Shown here: piece after piece, positions 11,034 to 22,524 of the stretch
Position numbering within the stretch: the first letter of the stretch is position 1
Layout: every line of letters begins with the position of its first letter
Assembly (NCBI GenBank): GCA_951799425.1
Contig: OX637409.1
Span: 10,078,960-10,142,959, forward strand
DNA: 64,000 bases
Source of the DNA: Ilex aquifolium
Taxonomy: Eukaryota > Streptophyta > Magnoliopsida > Aquifoliales > Aquifoliaceae
Direction: 5' to 3'
Made by a program: the position numbers and the translations under genes
The notes under the pieces: model-generated
Told to the model about the DNA's origin: nothing
The model's database searches: none
What the model saw: only the letters and a program-made list of their open reading frames with translations

Positions 11034-11805
11034 AGATTTAAGTTTGGGCCCCCTCTAGAGCCCAAAACCCTTTGAGCTCACATAAGGCGATCCAAGCGTC
11101 TCATCTAAATAGTATTTGTTGGGCTCGAGTTGGACCACAACCCAGTTCTGTAGAAACCCAAAATAAACTAGCTCGGAATAGATGTCAGCTCGACATCAAG
11201 AAGCCTAGTATAGGTACCAGCTCGGGGAATGTGAGCACAACACTAGGCTAGTTAGCAAGACCAGCAGCATGACACGTGGACATGAGATAAGGGGACAATA
11301 CCTGAAAATCCTAATGAACGAAAATCCACCAGTAGTGGAGATAACTCACATATTCTAGTCGGTGTGTAGTGGCTACAGAAAAGTGTCAGGGATAACAACT
11401 TCAGCAACAAGACAAACACAGAGGGGACTACAGAATCTGCAAAAAGGGATCAACACGAAAAGCCTAATGGTCAGACATATAAATAGCTAACGATACCACG
11501 CAGAGACACAGAGAAAAGCTACCCAGCAATAACTTAGGCAATATTCTGTAAAAAACTTCCAACCAAATACCTTGTAACAGAAATCTTTTGCCCCAAGCAA
11601 TACAATTCCTAAGGAGTAAGAGTCTCCCTTACAATAGACGTACCCCTAGTCCTTCGACTATAGAGTGAACTACTCATATTGTTGTTTTCATCTTGCATCT
11701 AACACTTAACATACTTTCTATCATATACACATGTACACATATTCTCTAAGCTACATCCTAGACTGTTCTGTAGTTCGATCCAGTCGACTTCAAGCACCAT
11801 CACCA
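11034..11805 (+). mobile_element. LTR (3') of truncated Ty3/gypsy Tat-type element
   Basis: It begins TGACGATG directly after a polypurine tract and probably ends ...CACCATCACCA (TG...CA). A TATA-like CATATAAATAGC at about 11479-11490 sits about 445 bp in, with a downstream R/U5-like stretch of pyrimidine-rich DNA, as in gypsy LTRs. There is no second LTR, so the right boundary is provisional. Confidence 0.65.
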
Positions 11806-12071
11806 AGTAATGTAAATCAGATAATCTAAGATCCAATGTGGAGAGGTCTAACTATTTCCGAGAGCAGTGCATTAGTGCAATTGGTCTTTTTTAACTATTT
11901 GGCTTGAAGATACAACTATGTAACATTTTTATGATCAATGATCAGAGATGTATGGCCACAAAATTACTCCGACAAGTTTTGGGTGCCATAACCTTAACGA
12001 GTAAAAGGTAGAGAAAATACCAATGCAAGCTTGGTTTACCATACATTTACGGCACTGGAATTTTCCCTATA

Positions 12072-13727
12072 GGCTCCGTTTGGTTAGCGTGAGAGTGGTG
12101 GAAAATGGGGGAAAGAGAAAAAAAACTAGATTTTAGTGCGTTTGTTTAGCAAGAAATCTAATTTCTCGGGTTTTATTTTTTTTCCCGCTGAACATATTTT
12201 CCCGCAAAAGCAGCAATTCGTTTTCCCACCAAATTTGCACGAAAATATTGTGTTTCCCGTGAAACTTGAGAGTTGTTATCTTGTGTACAACTCTGCCCCT
12301 ATTTCAGCACACGATAACTCCTCCAGTTTTCATCTTCATATACAACTCTCTCATATTAATCACTCTCAGCTTCACCTTGTGTCTCTGCACATCTGCTTAG
12401 ACCTATCCAGTGAGTTTATCTTCCATCTCTATTTTATTTTGTGTAGTACAATTGATATTTATCGCAAGTATCAAGACTTTAACCACTCACAACTTTTCTC
12501 TGCACATCTTCTCTGTTTTATCTTCCATCTTTTGTTTATCTGCATATCTTTATGTTGGTTGTTGGGTTAAGTGTTTTATTTAAGTATGAGTTTGTGATGT
12601 AGTAGATGAGATCGACTCCAAACAAGCTTCCCTGCTTTGCTCGTTACTTCCATTTGAGGTAGACAATAGCACAATAATGGAAAAGAAAAGAGTAATATGC
12701 CATAGGATTGCGCACAAATTAAAGCAATCAAGAAATTCACCTTCCGTTAGAGGAGAGTCCTTGTACATATGGGTAGAAGGTGTTTGATAAATTGTGTAAA
12801 CTAAAATGAACTATTATTAACAACCCAATTACACACACCAAGAAGGAGTGTTTGAACCACACACTCACAACATAGCATTTAAAGCAGGACATGGATATGG
12901 AAACAAAGAGATATACTCTTATGTAATATTTTTTATTTCCTCTATGTATATGTACAAATTCATATGATATGCAAAGTAAATCTCATACATATTGTCTAAC
13001 ACCAAATCAGATTCAAGCATTAATTTGAGAAGATATTATGCCTAGTCTTTTTGCCAATTTATACAGTCTCACTAGCCAGGAAAAGTTAGTTGATAGGGAA
13101 AAAAAATACAGTAAAGTCAGTATCAAGCTCTACTTAGGCAAATAATTGGTAAACTGCTCAAGGCAGTCACTGCCTAATTTGACACTGCAGCTATTGTTCA
13201 CAATTATATATCAAATGAACATGTGGGATTTGTATAATAGACACTCTCAGTTCAATACAAAGCTGTATTTAACTTCTTGGTCGTGGTCGTATATATCTTT
13301 TCTGACTGTCTATGGAGAACCACTATGAAATCATAAAATAAGCTCGATAAAGTAGTCCCATAACATTTGAGTGCATGAATTCAGTGCTTTTGATAACTAC
13401 CTTTTTTGGGAGGGTGTCAACAATATCCTTCAGTGTAACATTATTTGGAAGTGGTTCTCCAATTTGCCTAAAACCATAGCTTTCCGTTAATTGTTTCATA
13501 TGTTCTGCACTGCCGGGAGGAGATGGTGCAATTGGAATTGCCACAGCTTGTACAATCATAGACGAGTTAAGTTTATCGAGTAGCTTTTTTTCTTCTTCCA
13601 GTAACTAGTTTATTGGGTAGTTTAGTATCTTATTTGTGTGTTTGTTTCATCTATATTTCAATATTTTTATTTGTATTTTTAATGATGTGTTCTTTTTGTG
13701 ATTTTTTTTTAATATTCGATCTTTTAG
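12072..13727 (+). other. Left non-coding arm of the PIF/Harbinger element
   Basis: About 1.65 kb lies between the left terminal repeat and the transposase ATG. A 144-codon open frame at 12136-12570 is Phe/His/Ser-rich without domain signatures and is probably chance. The stretch should hold the element's promoter and 5' leader. The pyrimidine-rich sequence before 13728 (TTTTTTTTAATATTCGATCTTTTAG) resembles a 3' splice site, so the 5' UTR may be spliced. Confidence 0.45.
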
Positions 13728-15090
13728 ATGGATATCGATGATGATAATGATGACGAGATTGTTCTTATTTATGCACAATTTGTTGGCGTCATGGCTGTTA
13801 TGTATGGTGCTCACTACTTGCAACAATATGAAGAGAAGCCACAACGTAATTGTTATCTAACACAACGTGAATTTGTGGGCGACGTGACAGAAAGTGATGA
13901 ACATTGTCATAATCTATTAAGAATGAATGTGGAGTCTTTTCAAAGATTTGTATACATTTTTAAAGGAACTGGAAGGTTAAAGGATACTGTGCATTGTAGT
14001 GTTGAAGAACAATTAGCAATGTTTTTACATATAATATCACACAATCTCAAGAATCGTAGTGCAAAATGCTACTTTAAGAGGTCTGGGGAAACCATATCCC
14101 GATATTTCCACATAGTCTTAAATGCTATAATAGGCATGGAAGATGACTTTTTAAAGCAACCTACTTCTGCAATGGAGACACCTAGAGAAATAAGCGAAAA
14201 TCACAGGATGTGGCCATATTTTAAGGTAACATTTCATCATAGATAACACCTTTGAATATATGTTGGAGTTTTTTTTATCCATTCATTTCTCATTTGTTAT
14301 TGACGCAAGTAGGATTGTGTGGGAGCAATCGATGGTACACATCTTCCTGTGAAAGTTTCAGCTGAATATGTTGCCCGATTTCGTGGTAGAAAACAATGGC
14401 CTTCACAAAATGTACTAGCCGCTTGCACGCTAGATTTAAGATTTACCTATGTATTAGCCGGTTGGGAAGGCTCAACAGCTGATTCTAGAATCTTAAGTTG
14501 TGCTATTACTCGGGAGCATGGAATTACATGTCCTCCAGGTAATTACGTAATTTAACAATACTGATAATTATTTTAAAACATAAAATACCTCTACTAAATA
14601 ACATGTTATTTTTTGTGTAGGCAAATTCTATCTTGTTGATGCGGGATTTCCATTGCTAAAGCATTATATTACCCCATTCCGAAGTACAAGATATCACTTA
14701 AATGAAATAAGAGGTCGTGTACCAACCACACATAAAGAGTTGTTTAACCATAGGCATTCATCTTTACGGAACGCAATTGAGAGAGCCTTTGGGGTACTAA
14801 AAAAAAGATTTCGAATCTTAGTTGATGAGCCAATGTTTGGATATAATACTCAGACGAAGATAGTAATTGCTTGTTGTATTGTGCACAATCATATTCGAGG
14901 AGTGATGCCAGATGATCCACTCTTAGCCATTGTTGATCGAGAGATGCGACATCAACCCGCCACAACACATGATGTTGTCGACACACAATTAACAAGGGCT
15001 GAAGATGGAAGGGAAGGAAAAAGAATTCGAACACAAATAATGAATGAAATGTGGCCTGATTTTTGTAATGGGCATCATTTGGATACTTGA
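13728..15090 (+). CDS. PIF/Harbinger transposase (DDE_Tnp_4 type), 397 aa
   Basis: Three exons: 13728-14225, 14313-14538 and 14621-15090, joined by GT-AG introns of 87 and 82 bp with matching phases. The encoded protein of 397 aa has an N-terminal helix-turn-helix-like region with SVEEQLAMFLHIISHNLKNR and GETISRYFHIVLNAI. The nuclease core has GAIDGTH (D173), GWEGSTADSRIL (D223) and RNAIERAFGVLK (E295), the DDE triad. The ends show no truncation, and length and motif order match plant PIF transposases. With its partner ORF it should bind the terminal repeats and catalyse cut-and-paste transposition in the nucleus. An alternative reading as a domesticated HARBI1/ALP1-like gene is unlikely, because it sits inside terminal repeats with a partner ORF. 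Confidence 0.93.
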
Positions 15091-15280
15091 TGATATCGTA
15101 TTTTGATATTTTATGTTACATGTACATGGTAGTGTATGTCTCTTTACTGGGGAATTGAAAATAAATACTACCTTGTTTTTGATATAGTTTGTCTTTCAAT
15201 TATGCATGTATGCTATTTCAAAATTGACTATGTTTCTTTTGTTAATTGTTATTCAATATATGTGAGTTGTTATTTTAGGA

Positions 15281-16354
15281 ATGGAGCGAGGCGAGTCTCA
15301 AACCCTCGCAGGAGATGGGAAGAAAAAAGGAAAGAATGTAGTCTGGTCTAAGGAGATGGATCGTTGTCTCATTCTGGAACTTGTACATCAAGCTAATGAA
15401 GGTTATAAAGTGGACAAGGGCTTTAAAGATCACGCTTATACTGCAGTTTTATCGGCTGTGAATTCAAGTTTTAACCTTTCTCTCACTCGAGACAATTGTG
15501 TTAATCGGTTAAAAACCATCAAGAAAAAATTTAGAGTCATACAAGATATGTTGAGCAAAAGTGGATTTGCTTGGAATCCAGTGTCGAAAATTGTGGAGTG
15601 TAGTGATGAAGTCTGGGCTACATATGTTGTTGTAAGTATCATTTACATAATAGCAATGCCTAAATGTTAATTTTTTGCATTTCAAAAAAAAATGACAATT
15701 TTTCAACATATATGCTTGACTATAATGCTTGATATATTTTTATAGGCAAATCCAGATGCAAAAGGTTTGCGTGGTAAGAGAATTGATATGATTGACGAAT
15801 TAGCTATTGTGTGTGGCAATGATCAAGCAACTAGAGAATGGGCATGTTCAGGTAAGGATATAAATGCTAACTTGTCAAGACAAATGGATGTTAGTGACGA
15901 TGAGTACACGCCGGTCTTTGATCAGAATGAGAATATGGTAGTTGACGACTTGGGTGATATAGAAGGCAATGGATCTAGACATCAACAAGACAATGATAGT
16001 AGCCAGATACCAACACAAGGCAAACGCAACCATGGATCTTCAAAGCCTATGAGGCGTCATTCAAAGAAGCCAAAAAATGCAGAGATTGTTGTTGAAACAA
16101 TAAATGCAGTTGCTAATAACATGGCAAGACTAGCTGATGCCTACGAAAAGAGTAAACCTTGCGTAAATTATTCGGACCTTTACAAAGTTGTAATGGATGT
16201 TGAAGCGCTTGATATTGATAGTCGAATGACCGCTTTTGAGTACTTGAATGCAGATCCGGTCAAAGCGAGGGCATTTTTGATATATCCTGAGGAAATGCGC
16301 TATTTGTTTTTAATTAGACACCTAGCACAAGGTGGTGCCGGTGGTATAAATTGA
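15281..16354 (+). CDS. Myb/SANT-like protein of the PIF/Harbinger element, 319 aa
   Basis: Two exons, 15281-15631 and 15746-16354, phase 0, with GTAAGT donor and TTTTTATAG acceptor. The N-terminal ~110 residues form a Myb/SANT-like trihelix (NVVWSKEMDRCLILELV...HAYTAVLSAVNSSFNLSLTR...VNRLKTIKKKFRVIQDMLSKSGFAWNP). An acidic middle follows, then a basic cluster (KPMRRHSKKPKNAE) and a C-terminal helical part. In plant PIF/Harbinger elements this second ORF helps the transposase enter the nucleus and bind DNA. It lies 190 bp downstream of the transposase stop on the same strand. The ATG at 15281 immediately precedes the domain, and a TTTTAG just upstream could be a 5' UTR splice acceptor. Similar domains occur in host genes, but the position inside the transposon decides. 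Confidence 0.88.
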
Positions 16355-16873
16355 AGGTCAGGTGGTCATGATGGTGCATGGATTTTCTATTAAAGGATTA
16401 TAAATTCCATGGACTTAGTTTTCTAGTATGGTTTTTTTTTTTTTTTTTTGGTGTTGGGATTTTAGAGTGGTTTAATAACTTTGCATGTTATGTTGGTATA
16501 ACAGGACATGATTTATGTTTGATGGAATTTTAGTTATGCCTTTTTTTTTGTCTAGTATAAGACCACTTTTAAGAAGTTCAATATTAATGTGTTTCATATG
16601 AGAATGAGCATGTTAAGTATAGTGTTTCATATGGATATGACCAATTTTAAGAAGCCATAAATAAGGTCAATTTTGACAATTTAAAAAAAATTCTTGTAAC
16701 TTTCTTACTTTCCAAACTACAAAATGAAATTTTCTTGCAAAATTTTCATTATAATCAAACAAATGCAAGAAAATATTTTTTTTTTCATTTTCCTTTCTTT
16801 CACTTCACATTCCTATACTTTCTACCATTTTCACTTTCCAACATCTTTTTCTTTCTAACCAAACGGAGCCATA

Positions 16874-17343
16874 GAAAAATCTCGAAAGTCGAATTGTTGG
16901 AATAAATGGAAAGTTACAAGGCTAAGTAATATTGAAGTCTTTGTTTACATAGAAGCTTCTTGGGAAGTTGATTTGGTTGTCTGGTGTGAAAACTCTTGCG
17001 TGAGAGAAACTGCTTTCTTGTTCATTAAGGTATAGTACTGCCAAAACAAAAAAGCAAAGGCAAAAGCAACTTGAACAAATCTCACCGTTTAATCAGATTA
17101 GTTTGCCAAATCATATCCCACCCACAAAGTTTGTAACTCATCCATAGGATAAAAAAGAAAAACTAGAAAAGTGATGTCAAATGACATGCATAGTACTAGG
17201 AGTGTTGATTGAACCTGGTCTTTTGACTATCATTGATACAAACATGGTTAAAAACATGCTTATTGTAATTGAATTTTGAGTGTTTACATTGTATATGCGC
17301 ATGTTTGACTTGAACTTAACAAGTTAATTACAATGACCTCAAA
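16874..17343. other. Intergenic DNA and probable kinase 3' region
   Basis: No gene is seen. It lies between the PIF element's right target duplication and the end of the kinase reading frame. Confidence 0.5.
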
Positions 17344-18939
17344 TTAGAGCTCGACCTCGAGCTTGAGCTTAGCCTTATGGTTTGTAAAATGTGTGTAATG
17401 CATTGTAATCGTATCGATCTTTAAGTTTATTGAGCTAAGCAGACAATGCTCAAAAAAATATAGGTCAAAGGCACAAGTTGATGTCCAACATAACAGGTAA
17501 AACATTAGATATATGCCCAAAAAAATGGTACAATCGTAATTATTCAAGAACAAATGCATTAATAATAATCTACTATAGCTGTAACAGCCCACTTCTCTGC
17601 TCCCCACTACCCAATCCCACTCTATAGAACCATACTGACAGCTTGAACCAGCTTCAACCCCACCCAACCTACGTCCATTCCACCTTGAAACGACGTCGTA
17701 GTAGTAATACTCTAGTGTCTCCATTAAAAGACTGCTATCAGAATCAGAATATTCCATATTTGTCCTTCCATTTAAATTTACTTCAGCAGCCCCTGTAGAA
17801 TTCAAATATTCCAAACTGGCCCCAAAATTTTCCTCCTCCGTTCTAATCGAATCCAAATATGTCGAACTTGTCCCTTCCCCTTCTTCCTCGCAACAACACA
17901 CATCTGAAACTTCCTCTGTCGCACTGGTCAAACCCCTCACCGCCGTCCATCCATCTGATTCCCAATTTGCCCCTGTCTTCGACACCAATTCCCCAATTCT
18001 CTTTCTCGCTTTATCGTCTAAATTGTCAAAACTATAACAAATTTCCTCATCGTCTTCGTGCGATAGCTCTGAACCGAACCAATCAAGCACGCAACGAGGA
18101 GAAGAATCAGTAATCATGGCGGGTGGGTAAGATATTGATATAAATGGATGCTCTAGCAGCTGATCGCAGCTCCACCTTTCACTTGGGTCTCTTCTCAAAC
18201 ACTTCTCAAGAAAGTCTCGTCCCTGTTCTGAAAGCTGAGTCGGAAACTCCGGCAACTCGTCGGAATATCCAATTCTACACAGCGTGTCCGCTCCCCGGTC
18301 CTCCCAAGCCGGCCGGCCGGTGATCATCTCGATCACCGTGCACCCCAACGACCACACGTCGGACTCTGTCCCCTGGTACTCCCGTCGAATCACCTCCGGC
18401 GCCATCCACAGAGGACTCCCACGTGGTGAAATCACATCCGTCGATTCCGTCGCCGACCCGAAATCGGCGAGCTTGGCGGTGGTGTGTGTGGGTCCCACTA
18501 ATACATTCTTGCCTTTGACGTCGCAATGCACGATGCCCTTGGAGTGAACGTACCCCAGCGCCGACACGATGCACCAGGTGTAGCTCGCCGCAATTCTCTC
18601 GTCCACGTCAGCACCGGAACGTTTCGCGATGTCGGCGAGGGTGCCACCTGGCAAGTACTCTATATGTAAGTTTCGATACGACGTCGTGGGGTACTCACAT
18701 GTGACGTCGTCGCCGAGATACTTCACCACGTAAGGTGAGGAAAGTGATCGGAGAATTCGAATTTCGTTATCCAGAGCCTCAAGCTGAGAAGACAAACACG
18801 AGCTCTGATTAACGGACTTGACGGCGAAAACCTCACCGGCACCGTTCGAGTTCTTGACGGCGAGATTCACAGTTCCGAACGAGCCTCTACCTATACAACT
18901 CCCTCTGACCCAGTTCGAATTCAAGTTCACTTTATCCAT
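17344..18939 (-). CDS. MAPKKK17/18-like Ser/Thr protein kinase
   Basis: Single exon, ATG at 18939, open for 531 codons. The kinase domain spans about residues 8-272: glycine loop IGRGSFGTV (16-24), catalytic Lys in AVKSV (K41), Glu in DNEIRIL (E59), loop HCDVKGKNVL (D140, N145; HCD rather than HRD), DFG (159-161), MAPEVI (179-184), and subdomains IX-XI (SDVWSLGC, DPSERWSCDQLLEHPF). The short N-terminus, intron-less structure and HCDVKGKNVL loop fit the plant MEKK-type MAPKKK17/18/20 clade, linked to abscisic-acid and stress MAPK cascades. The region after the kinase is acidic and Ser-rich and ends in EWDWVVGSREVG. The last ~80 codons (about 17344-17590) are hydrophobic and look like translated 3' UTR, so the native stop may have been lost or may lie just past that motif. 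Confidence 0.9.
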   Translation of the reverse strand: MDKVNLNSNWVRGSCIGRGSFGTVNLAVKNSNGAGEVFAVKSVNQSSCLSSQLEALDNEIRILRSLSSPYVVKYLGDDVTCEYPTTSYRNLHIEYLPGGTLADIAKRSGADVDERIAASYTWCIVSALGYVHSKGIVHCDVKGKNVLVGPTHTTAKLADFGSATESTDVISPRGSPLWMAPEVIRREYQGTESDVWSLGCTVIEMITGRPAWEDRGADTLCRIGYSDELPEFPTQLSEQGRDFLEKCLRRDPSERWSCDQLLEHPFISISYPPAMITDSSPRCVLDWFGSELSHEDDEEICYSFDNLDDKARKRIGELVSKTGANWESDGWTAVRGLTSATEEVSDVCCCEEEGEGTSSTYLDSIRTEEENFGASLEYLNSTGAAEVNLNGRTNMEYSDSDSSLLMETLEYYYYDVVSRWNGRRLGGVEAGSSCQYGSIEWDWVVGSREVGCYSYSRLLLMHLFLNNYDCTIFLGIYLMFYLLCWTSTCAFDLYFFEHCLLSSINLKIDTITMHYTHFTNHKAKLKLEVEL

Positions 18940-19023
18940 TGATCTCAGAAACTCAAGAATTGAATTGGAATTTCGAAGAGACTGTGTTTCGGTTGTTCTT
19001 GTTGGAATCGGGACGCAATGGGT

Positions 19024-19036
19024 GGGTATTTATAGA
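19024..19036 (-). promoter_or_regulatory. TATA box of the kinase gene
   Basis: The minus strand reads TCTATAAATACC about 90 bases upstream of the kinase ATG (18939). The spacing suits a short 5' UTR. Confidence 0.65.
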
Positions 19037-19255
19037 TGTGAAAGTGGGAATTATCCGTAAAAAGTGTTTGCTGATGCCATAAGAGAGTTTTAAGGGGCAT
19101 ACGATACTGGGTTTTATCCTTATCCATTGACATTTTGGGGATCCAATTTAGGTCATCAATAAAACTCAAAACATGAGTCCATGGGGGAGGGGCACAGTGA
19201 TGTGCTGAGGTTTGGGTAATTAGGTAAGAACAAAAATGCATGGGACCTACTTTTT

Positions 19256-19267
19256 GATGACGTGGCA
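19256..19267 (-). promoter_or_regulatory. ACGT-core (ABRE/G-box-like) site upstream of the kinase
   Basis: TGCCACGTCATC on the minus strand, about 320 bp upstream of the kinase ATG, has an ACGT core bound by bZIP factors. It fits abscisic-acid induction known for the MAPKKK17/18 clade, but a single core is weak evidence. Confidence 0.4.
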
Positions 19268-19447
19268 GAAATGGGTAGGTCCACGTTGCGGCAACAGAGA
19301 ATGAGAGGCTGGTGTGGTGAAGGGAGATGCCAGATGGGTGTCGCTTTGTTCGCACATATGCCAGTGTCTGGCTCTATGAAGTTGTTCTGTTTCAACTTCA
19401 ACTGTGTACGTTGCGTGCACCTCCACCCTCCACGCCATATTTTAATA

Positions 19448-19822
19448 CTAGTTATAACTCGTGCCTGAAGGTACGATAAAATATAAAATTTGATCGTTTA
19501 AAAAATTAATATTACTATACTAAATAACAATTTTTTATTTCTTCGTTTATTTAATTACATCATTTAAAATTAATTTTTATCTATTATTTTTTTAAAAATA
19601 ACATCAAAATTTTTTCAAAATGTATAACTCGACAAAATTTTTTCAACACGTGTACATTATCGTGTATGAACAATGTATGAAACAAAAATTGTGTTAAATT
19701 ACAAATTAATCAAATATTAAATGATTAAACATGTGATATATAATTGGGTGATATGATGGTTTTGGGAGGGAAAATATGTGTGAGATAAAAATTCAAAACT
19801 CCTAAGTGTTTTATTATATAGA
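19448..19822 (-). mobile_element. Small non-autonomous Helitron, family 2 (375 bp)
   Basis: On the minus strand the 5' end is A|TCTATATAATAAAAC at 19822. The 3' end at 19448 is GTACCTTCAGGCAC (hairpin), then GAGTTATAACTAG|T. It inserted between A and T without target duplication. The interior is AT-rich without the triplet core, so it is a separate family sharing terminal signals with the ACC-core Helitrons. A longer relative lies at 46841-47456. Confidence 0.85.
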
Positions 19823-20689
19823 TCGAAGATAATGAAATTTGGTTCCCGGTCAAACCAAAGATAGGGTAATTTTATGAAATCAGTACGAAAATTTATTATT
19901 TTTTGAAGTCAAATTATATTTTTTTTAAATAAAATTATAATTATTTGAGTTACTTGTAACAAAGTTATTAAAAATAAAGTTATATAATTCATGAAATGTC
20001 CTGAACGATCATAAATATCCTCTAAACATTTGTAATTTCACCTTTGAAGATTATAACTTGATCTCAAAAAATAATAATTTAACCGTAATCTTTCTCAAGG
20101 ACCTAATACTAATTCTTATTTGAGTTGGACTATGTTGTTGGGGAAAAAATATTCGTACCGTAGTACTTGCTATTTTTTCAAAGTATTTTACCACTTATTG
20201 GGAAAAAAATTATGATTATTTTTTGGGATAAAATTTACTATCATATTTTTTTTTTTACTTTTCGATACAATGTCCAAAAGCAAACCATGGTACCATAGTA
20301 TTTTCGATACTATGCTTTATGCCAATGTGATCCTTTCGTCCAAATTCACAAATTAACACAAAGCATATTTCGGAACTTAATTAACACAAATAATATAGTT
20401 CAAAGATCAACTAAATATATTAACTTGATTAACTTCATATTAGATCCACTAACCACACGTACGACTAAACTCAAGGGTCACAAAAAATGATAGAATTCTA
20501 GATATTCAAGTTTATTATACTACTCATACACACCACTATACTACTCATGTAGATTTTTTTATATTTTTTTTTTTTGCCAAGATTAGGACGCCGGAAAAGA
20601 GTGCTTTTCTTGTGATGGTGAAAGTTACAATTCAATGAGCAAAAATTATGAATCAATGGAGTTTATTAAAATCAATCTAAAAAACTTGA
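19823..20689. other. AT-rich intergenic DNA, no gene seen
   Basis: No open frame has family-like composition, and no terminal repeats were recognised. Confidence 0.5.
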
Positions 20690-20827
20690 AATCGATTGTC
20701 ACAATTTGAAATTGAACTTTCTAAAATCTTGTAACTCTAACCCGATCGAATCGTAAAATCCTTAATAGTGCAGTACATTATCGAATTTGGTAGAGAGTCT
20801 CTTTCTAGGACCGTACCTATTCTCTAA

Positions 20828-21262
20828 TATTCTGTTTGGTAGGAAAGATAGAAAGTAAAAGGGATATAATTTCTATCCTCTAATGAAGGAAAGTAGAAAT
20901 GATTTATTTTCCTTCTTTTATATTTGGTAGGATTGATGCAAAATAAAAATGATTGATTTTTTTTTTGTGTTTAGTAAGATGGAAAAAATATTTTTTTTTA
21001 CTATTAATTTTTTATTTTAATTAAATTTTTAATTTTTAATTATAAATACATATTTTATCATTGTATTTATATATACAATTAATGTATACATAATATATGT
21101 ATATATTAAAGGATATATAGATAAATAAGATACATTTCAATAGAAATAATTAGTTTTTCATCTTTCCTTCAAATTTTAGAGGAATTGATTTTGATAAATT
21201 AGAAGGAAAGTTTATCTATCTACTTTTTCATCTTTCCTATTTTTCTTTCTTACTAAACATGA
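20828..21262. mobile_element. MITE-like element in duplication copy 1
   Basis: The left end CTGTTTGGTAGGAAAGATAG and the right end (complement) CATGTTTAGTAAGAAAGA are similar inverted repeats around an AT-rich interior of about 430 bp. The counterpart in copy 2 is at about 27605-28045, so the insertion predates the duplication. Superfamily and target duplication are unresolved. Confidence 0.55.
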
Positions 21263-22524
21263 TGTTTTATCTATCCCTTTAACTTTTTATCCTTCTAATT
21301 TTTTGCCTTTTTATTTTTTCATCATAACAAATAGAGTAAAATTCCCTTTTTGAGCACTCTCCCACTTCATTGAGCTGCCACGGAGGGCCATTATTTAGGT
21401 GGAAGTTAGGATAAGGCTTGTGGCTGTGGTGTTTAATAGGATATTTAATGATTTGAGTTTCGTTTTTTATTTTTTTATTTGTGCCCACTAACCATGAGGA
21501 TGTGCCATTTGTCAACCTGTGAGCAATTTGTACAAGGTATACATGTGTCAATGATTGCAATGTTGCTGGTCCATGATAGTGAAAACCAAATAAGGGGTTC
21601 AGAATGGATAAGTGGGAACAATGCCTTTCAGTACCAGAAAGAGAGAAGGGAGTGATGGTTCTCCACATACACTCTCAGTCTCTGGTCCTATTTAGAAGGA
21701 AATGTCCCAATTTGGTAATGCTTTTGAAGAAGTAATGAAAACTGGGTTTGTACAATTTGAAACCAAAAAAGGTTGTTCTATTTTTTTTGATATAGTCTCT
21801 AAATTTATAACCCCCCTCCAAAAAAAAAAAAAGAAGAAAAAGAAATAATCAGTCAATGCGGCATGGAGAACATAACACAAAGGCAACTTGGCGTTTTGGT
21901 CCTTATATTGTAAAGCTTTTATTTTATGCTGGATTTGGAAAGTGGGATGTTGTGGTGTGGTGGTGGTGGCAGACAAATCTCTACAAGCAAGTGGAAGCTT
22001 AGTTTGTTGGGACAGCAGGGAAGTGCATGTGGGCTTTGTTCGGGTGTCGGAGAGTTTATCAGTAACCAAAAATTTGTATTTTTAGAGGGTTCATATGTTA
22101 AACCGGTGGATCCATCTCACCTATCTAATTAATGGATGAACATGAATCTTGTTTACCTCTACACAAACCCAATTAAAAACATCATGACTACAGGTAAACA
22201 AGATTTACATACGACACAACATCACGAATACAGATAAACACGATGAATACGATACAATACGACACGACATTAATATATTATTACATCACACTAATTTAAT
22301 TTTGCAAAATTATAAATTAATTCAAAATAAACCTAATTTGAGTACCTATTCTATTATATGAGTTGAATGAAAAGTGAATCTCATTTAACATTGGCCTTAT
22401 GATGAATGGCATCCTTAAATTTGATCCAAATAACTTTGCTCTGATTTAATCGAGAACAAAGTAAAGTAAATTTTTTATTTTACATAACTTAGACATTGCA
22501 TAACCCGATAAAACAAGATTCAAT

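Larger units (their letters stand above)
12072..16870 (+). mobile_element. PIF/Harbinger DNA transposon, apparently intact (4799 bp)
   Basis: The ends are perfect 16-bp inverted repeats, GGCTCCGTTTGGTTAG at the left and its complement at the right, flanked on both sides by ATA (12069-12071 and 16871-16873). The element carries the two genes diagnostic of the superfamily, both on plus: a DDE transposase (13728-15090) and a Myb/SANT-like protein (15281-16354). Both read through with proper splice sites and no premature stops. About 1.65 kb of non-coding left arm precedes the transposase. ATA is close to, but not, the classic TTA/TAA target. Intact ends plus both ORFs suggest potential autonomy. 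Confidence 0.93.

Noticed and set aside
12136-12570. 144-codon open frame in the left arm of the PIF/Harbinger element
   Set aside because: Phe/His/Ser-rich, no domain, not expected in this superfamily; retained only as part of the non-coding arm.
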